NCBI GenBank assembly: GCA_000969725.1
Contig: JXSR01S005435.1
Length of the DNA stretch: 32,153 nt
Reading direction: 5' to 3' (one strand)
Origin: Ophiothrix spiculata
Taxonomy: Eukaryota > Echinodermata > Ophiuroidea > Amphilepidida > Ophiotrichidae
Under the pieces are notes generated by a model. That model searched no databases. It was not told where the DNA came from and was given only the letters and a program-made list of their open reading frames with translations. Positions 27,101-30,100 of this stretch are shown here, in pieces. A program made the translations under genes and the position numbers. Each line of letters starts with the position of its first letter. The first letter of the stretch is position 1.

Positions 27101-30100
27101 TGTGCGATGAGCATATCTGGCTCCTGGAAATGTTAAATAAATTTTTCCATTGTTTCAATGATACCTGAATCATGATACTCTTTTCTCCATTGACAAATGA
27201 GATGTTATATGTTTGCTTTGAATTAAGATATTCCTACAACCACTGCTACCAGGGTACCAGCCCTTTAGTGTGCTTTCAAATGGCCCGCTAAATGCTTTTC
27301 CTGAACGATTATCTAATCAAATATATAAAATGATTTTTACATATGAACAGGAACCAGATTTAGGTTACAATAATCTTAAAAACAAAGACACTTATAATTG
27401 AACAAATATTATCATGATTATGTCTGTAATAATGTCGTGCTTCGTTACATGGTTATGCTGCAAATCACCGTGGAAATTTTACAACTTACCCAAACTGAGA
27501 AAAGTGTCCAAACCCCTATGGAGATTCAAATGATCACTTCCAGAAAACTAATGCATGGATTTTCTTGATTTTTGCACCACAGCAAGTCAAGACATAAGGC
27601 ATGATTTTCACTAAGTTTCATGGTCTGGAATAATTGTGTGGCGTTGAAATCTTGATAACATCATTCTTGGACACACTGTACATAGCAAAGTAAAGTAAAC
27701 TGTGATGATCTTGATCCTAAAAAAATCTGAAAAAAGTCTAGAGCATATTTGATATTTTCTTTCACTTTTTGCATTTTGTTCAGGTCAAGAGAGATCTTGC
27801 AATCGGGGAATCGAGTTAGTGTTTTGTCAAATGGTTCTTTGGTTTTACATGCCCTGGAACCGTCAGACGCAGCGAATTACTCATGTCGAGCTATTAACGA
27901 GTGGGGATCACCAGATCAAATTACTATAGAACTTCATGTACTTGGTGAGTCTTAATAATAGTCACTAAACTGATCTTAAAGGGCAAAGAAAATAAAGTAT
28001 TAGACCTACTCTCAAGTCTAAGAACATTCTTTTTCCCAAAACAGTTGTGTTACATTGATTTTTAAAAGACATTAATGAATAGAGCTCTATTGAATACATC
28101 ATTCTAATCATAAGAATTTACAACTAAATGTTTACCACAAATGATGTCATCGCTTGTAAAATATTGAACGTGCTTTAATCCCTCCAGCTAGACTTCAGCT
28201 GAGACTTGACCCAAAATTATGTTAATTATCATTATACCACTAAAACAAAGCCCAGATAATCATGAAATACGAGGGGGTATCAAAAAGTTTTAAAGATCAC
28301 CAAGAAGAAAAAGAGCTATATCGATGAACTTTTGTCAGGTTGGTCACTCGTCTTTGTATACATGATGGTGCAAAAATGATATCAATTATTTTTATACTTT
28401 CTCTACAGGTGTCGATAGATGTCAATAACCTGCCTCCTCTAACCATGTAAACTAAATGGAGAAAACCACGATCCGTGGCATAATTAAATCGTACATTTGA
28501 AAGTTTACATCCCAGTACTACTATGATGACACGCCTAATTATTAAATGTTTGAATCTCCTCTTTTCATTCTTACCAAAATTATGGGAATCAGTCAAAAAA
28601 TGATGTCATAATGGCGTAATAAAGCATGGCCTAACTGAAAATGTTACTTTTAGGAAATTACAATATATGGAATTTTGGCTAACAGAGAAACTCTACAAAG
28701 TCGGTCCGTAGACAGTAGGTTATAAGTGGGAGAAATGTGTTACTTTCAACAGTGGCTATGTAAAGATGACTTAATGGTCACATAATAAAATTATGTTCCT
28801 GGTTGTATTTCATCTTGGTGATCTTTAAAACTTTTTGATACCCCCTCGTACATTATTTTAGATTACTTAACTTTTTACCTTTATTAATGTAAACTTGAAA
28901 TTTCATTTTCCTTGCCCTTCAACAATTTGTGTGTATAATGATTTATTCGGTTGACAAGTTTGTAATATGTGTACCGCCGCGGCAAAAGGGTCCAGTTGTC
29001 GGCTCGTATATGTTGCTCCTTGTAGCATATCTAATGTATGGTATTTGTATACATCAGATATGCTACAATGAGCAACATGTAGGAGTCGACAACTGGACCC
29101 TTTTGCCGCGGCGGTACACATATGTAAACATATGATTCTGTTATAGTATATCAACTTTATTTTTTAATATTAAATGTAATTGACATCGTAGATATTTATA
29201 AAACTTTTAGTGCCATAGTGAACTCCCCAACCGATGTATAAATGCACGCATTGTCATATATCTGTTGCCATTTGTAAATTTGTTGCGACTTTAGTCATAT
29301 TCCCTGTCCACAAACCCTTGTAATTAGTAACAGCAATAATTGATTCCCAGTTGTAACCAAAAACCCAAAGATTGTGCAATCAAAATGCAGAATGTTGTGT
29401 TTTACTCAATAAGCTGCTATGTATTAAAGGATAACCATAATTGTCTATACATTTATACAACATGTATACATCAGTTTAATTGCTGAATTGTACACATAGA
29501 TCATTTTCAATTCACGTTAACTTAATATGTACCTGAAATATAAAGTTCTGATTATTGGTTGTCTGTTATGCCAAACGATTTAGGAATTTGTTTCGTCTGC
29601 CATTTTGAAATAATTATAGAAAACTGTTTTTACTAGAACATTAATTCTTCCGATGAAGTAATTCACAACAAAACAGTCTCTGAAAACACATATTACATCA
29701 GCTATTAAAAACTTATGAATATGTATGAGATGACGTACTCACCCCATGTTCTCACCCTCATCCCGTATGCATGCTACCAATCATCATAACCATCATCATT
29801 GTGTGTTATCCCTTTGTTTAAATATATAACTAGTGAGCCGTGTTCATGGTTGTAAGTACCCTAATTATTTAATATTTTCGTGGAATGGTTTGTGTTATCA
29901 AAAGTGAACATTGTTTTTGTGGAATGAAATGGTTTATTTTGAACTTGAATTCATTTGGAAAAGTGATAAGTTGCAAAGAGTCGTCGTTTAAAACATGGCC
30001 AAATAATGCTTGGTTTTGAAAAACACAAGTAATAAGTTGTTATTCATTTGTATGCGTAATTAATGCATTATTTAATTTAATCATTATTGATGCCACGGCA

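Larger units (their letters stand above)
26287..27783 (+). other. Intron inside Ig10, almost entirely mobile DNA
   Basis: A MITE (about 26413-26650) and, 11 bp later, a 1,017-bp inverted-repeat element (26662-27678) fill it. The flanks have no recognised features. The acceptor is TTGTTCAG at 27783. Confidence 0.85.

Noticed and set aside
28297-28596. 99-codon minus-strand open frame
   Set aside because: It lies in the mariner-type element on the strand opposite the transposase relic, with no recognised domain.
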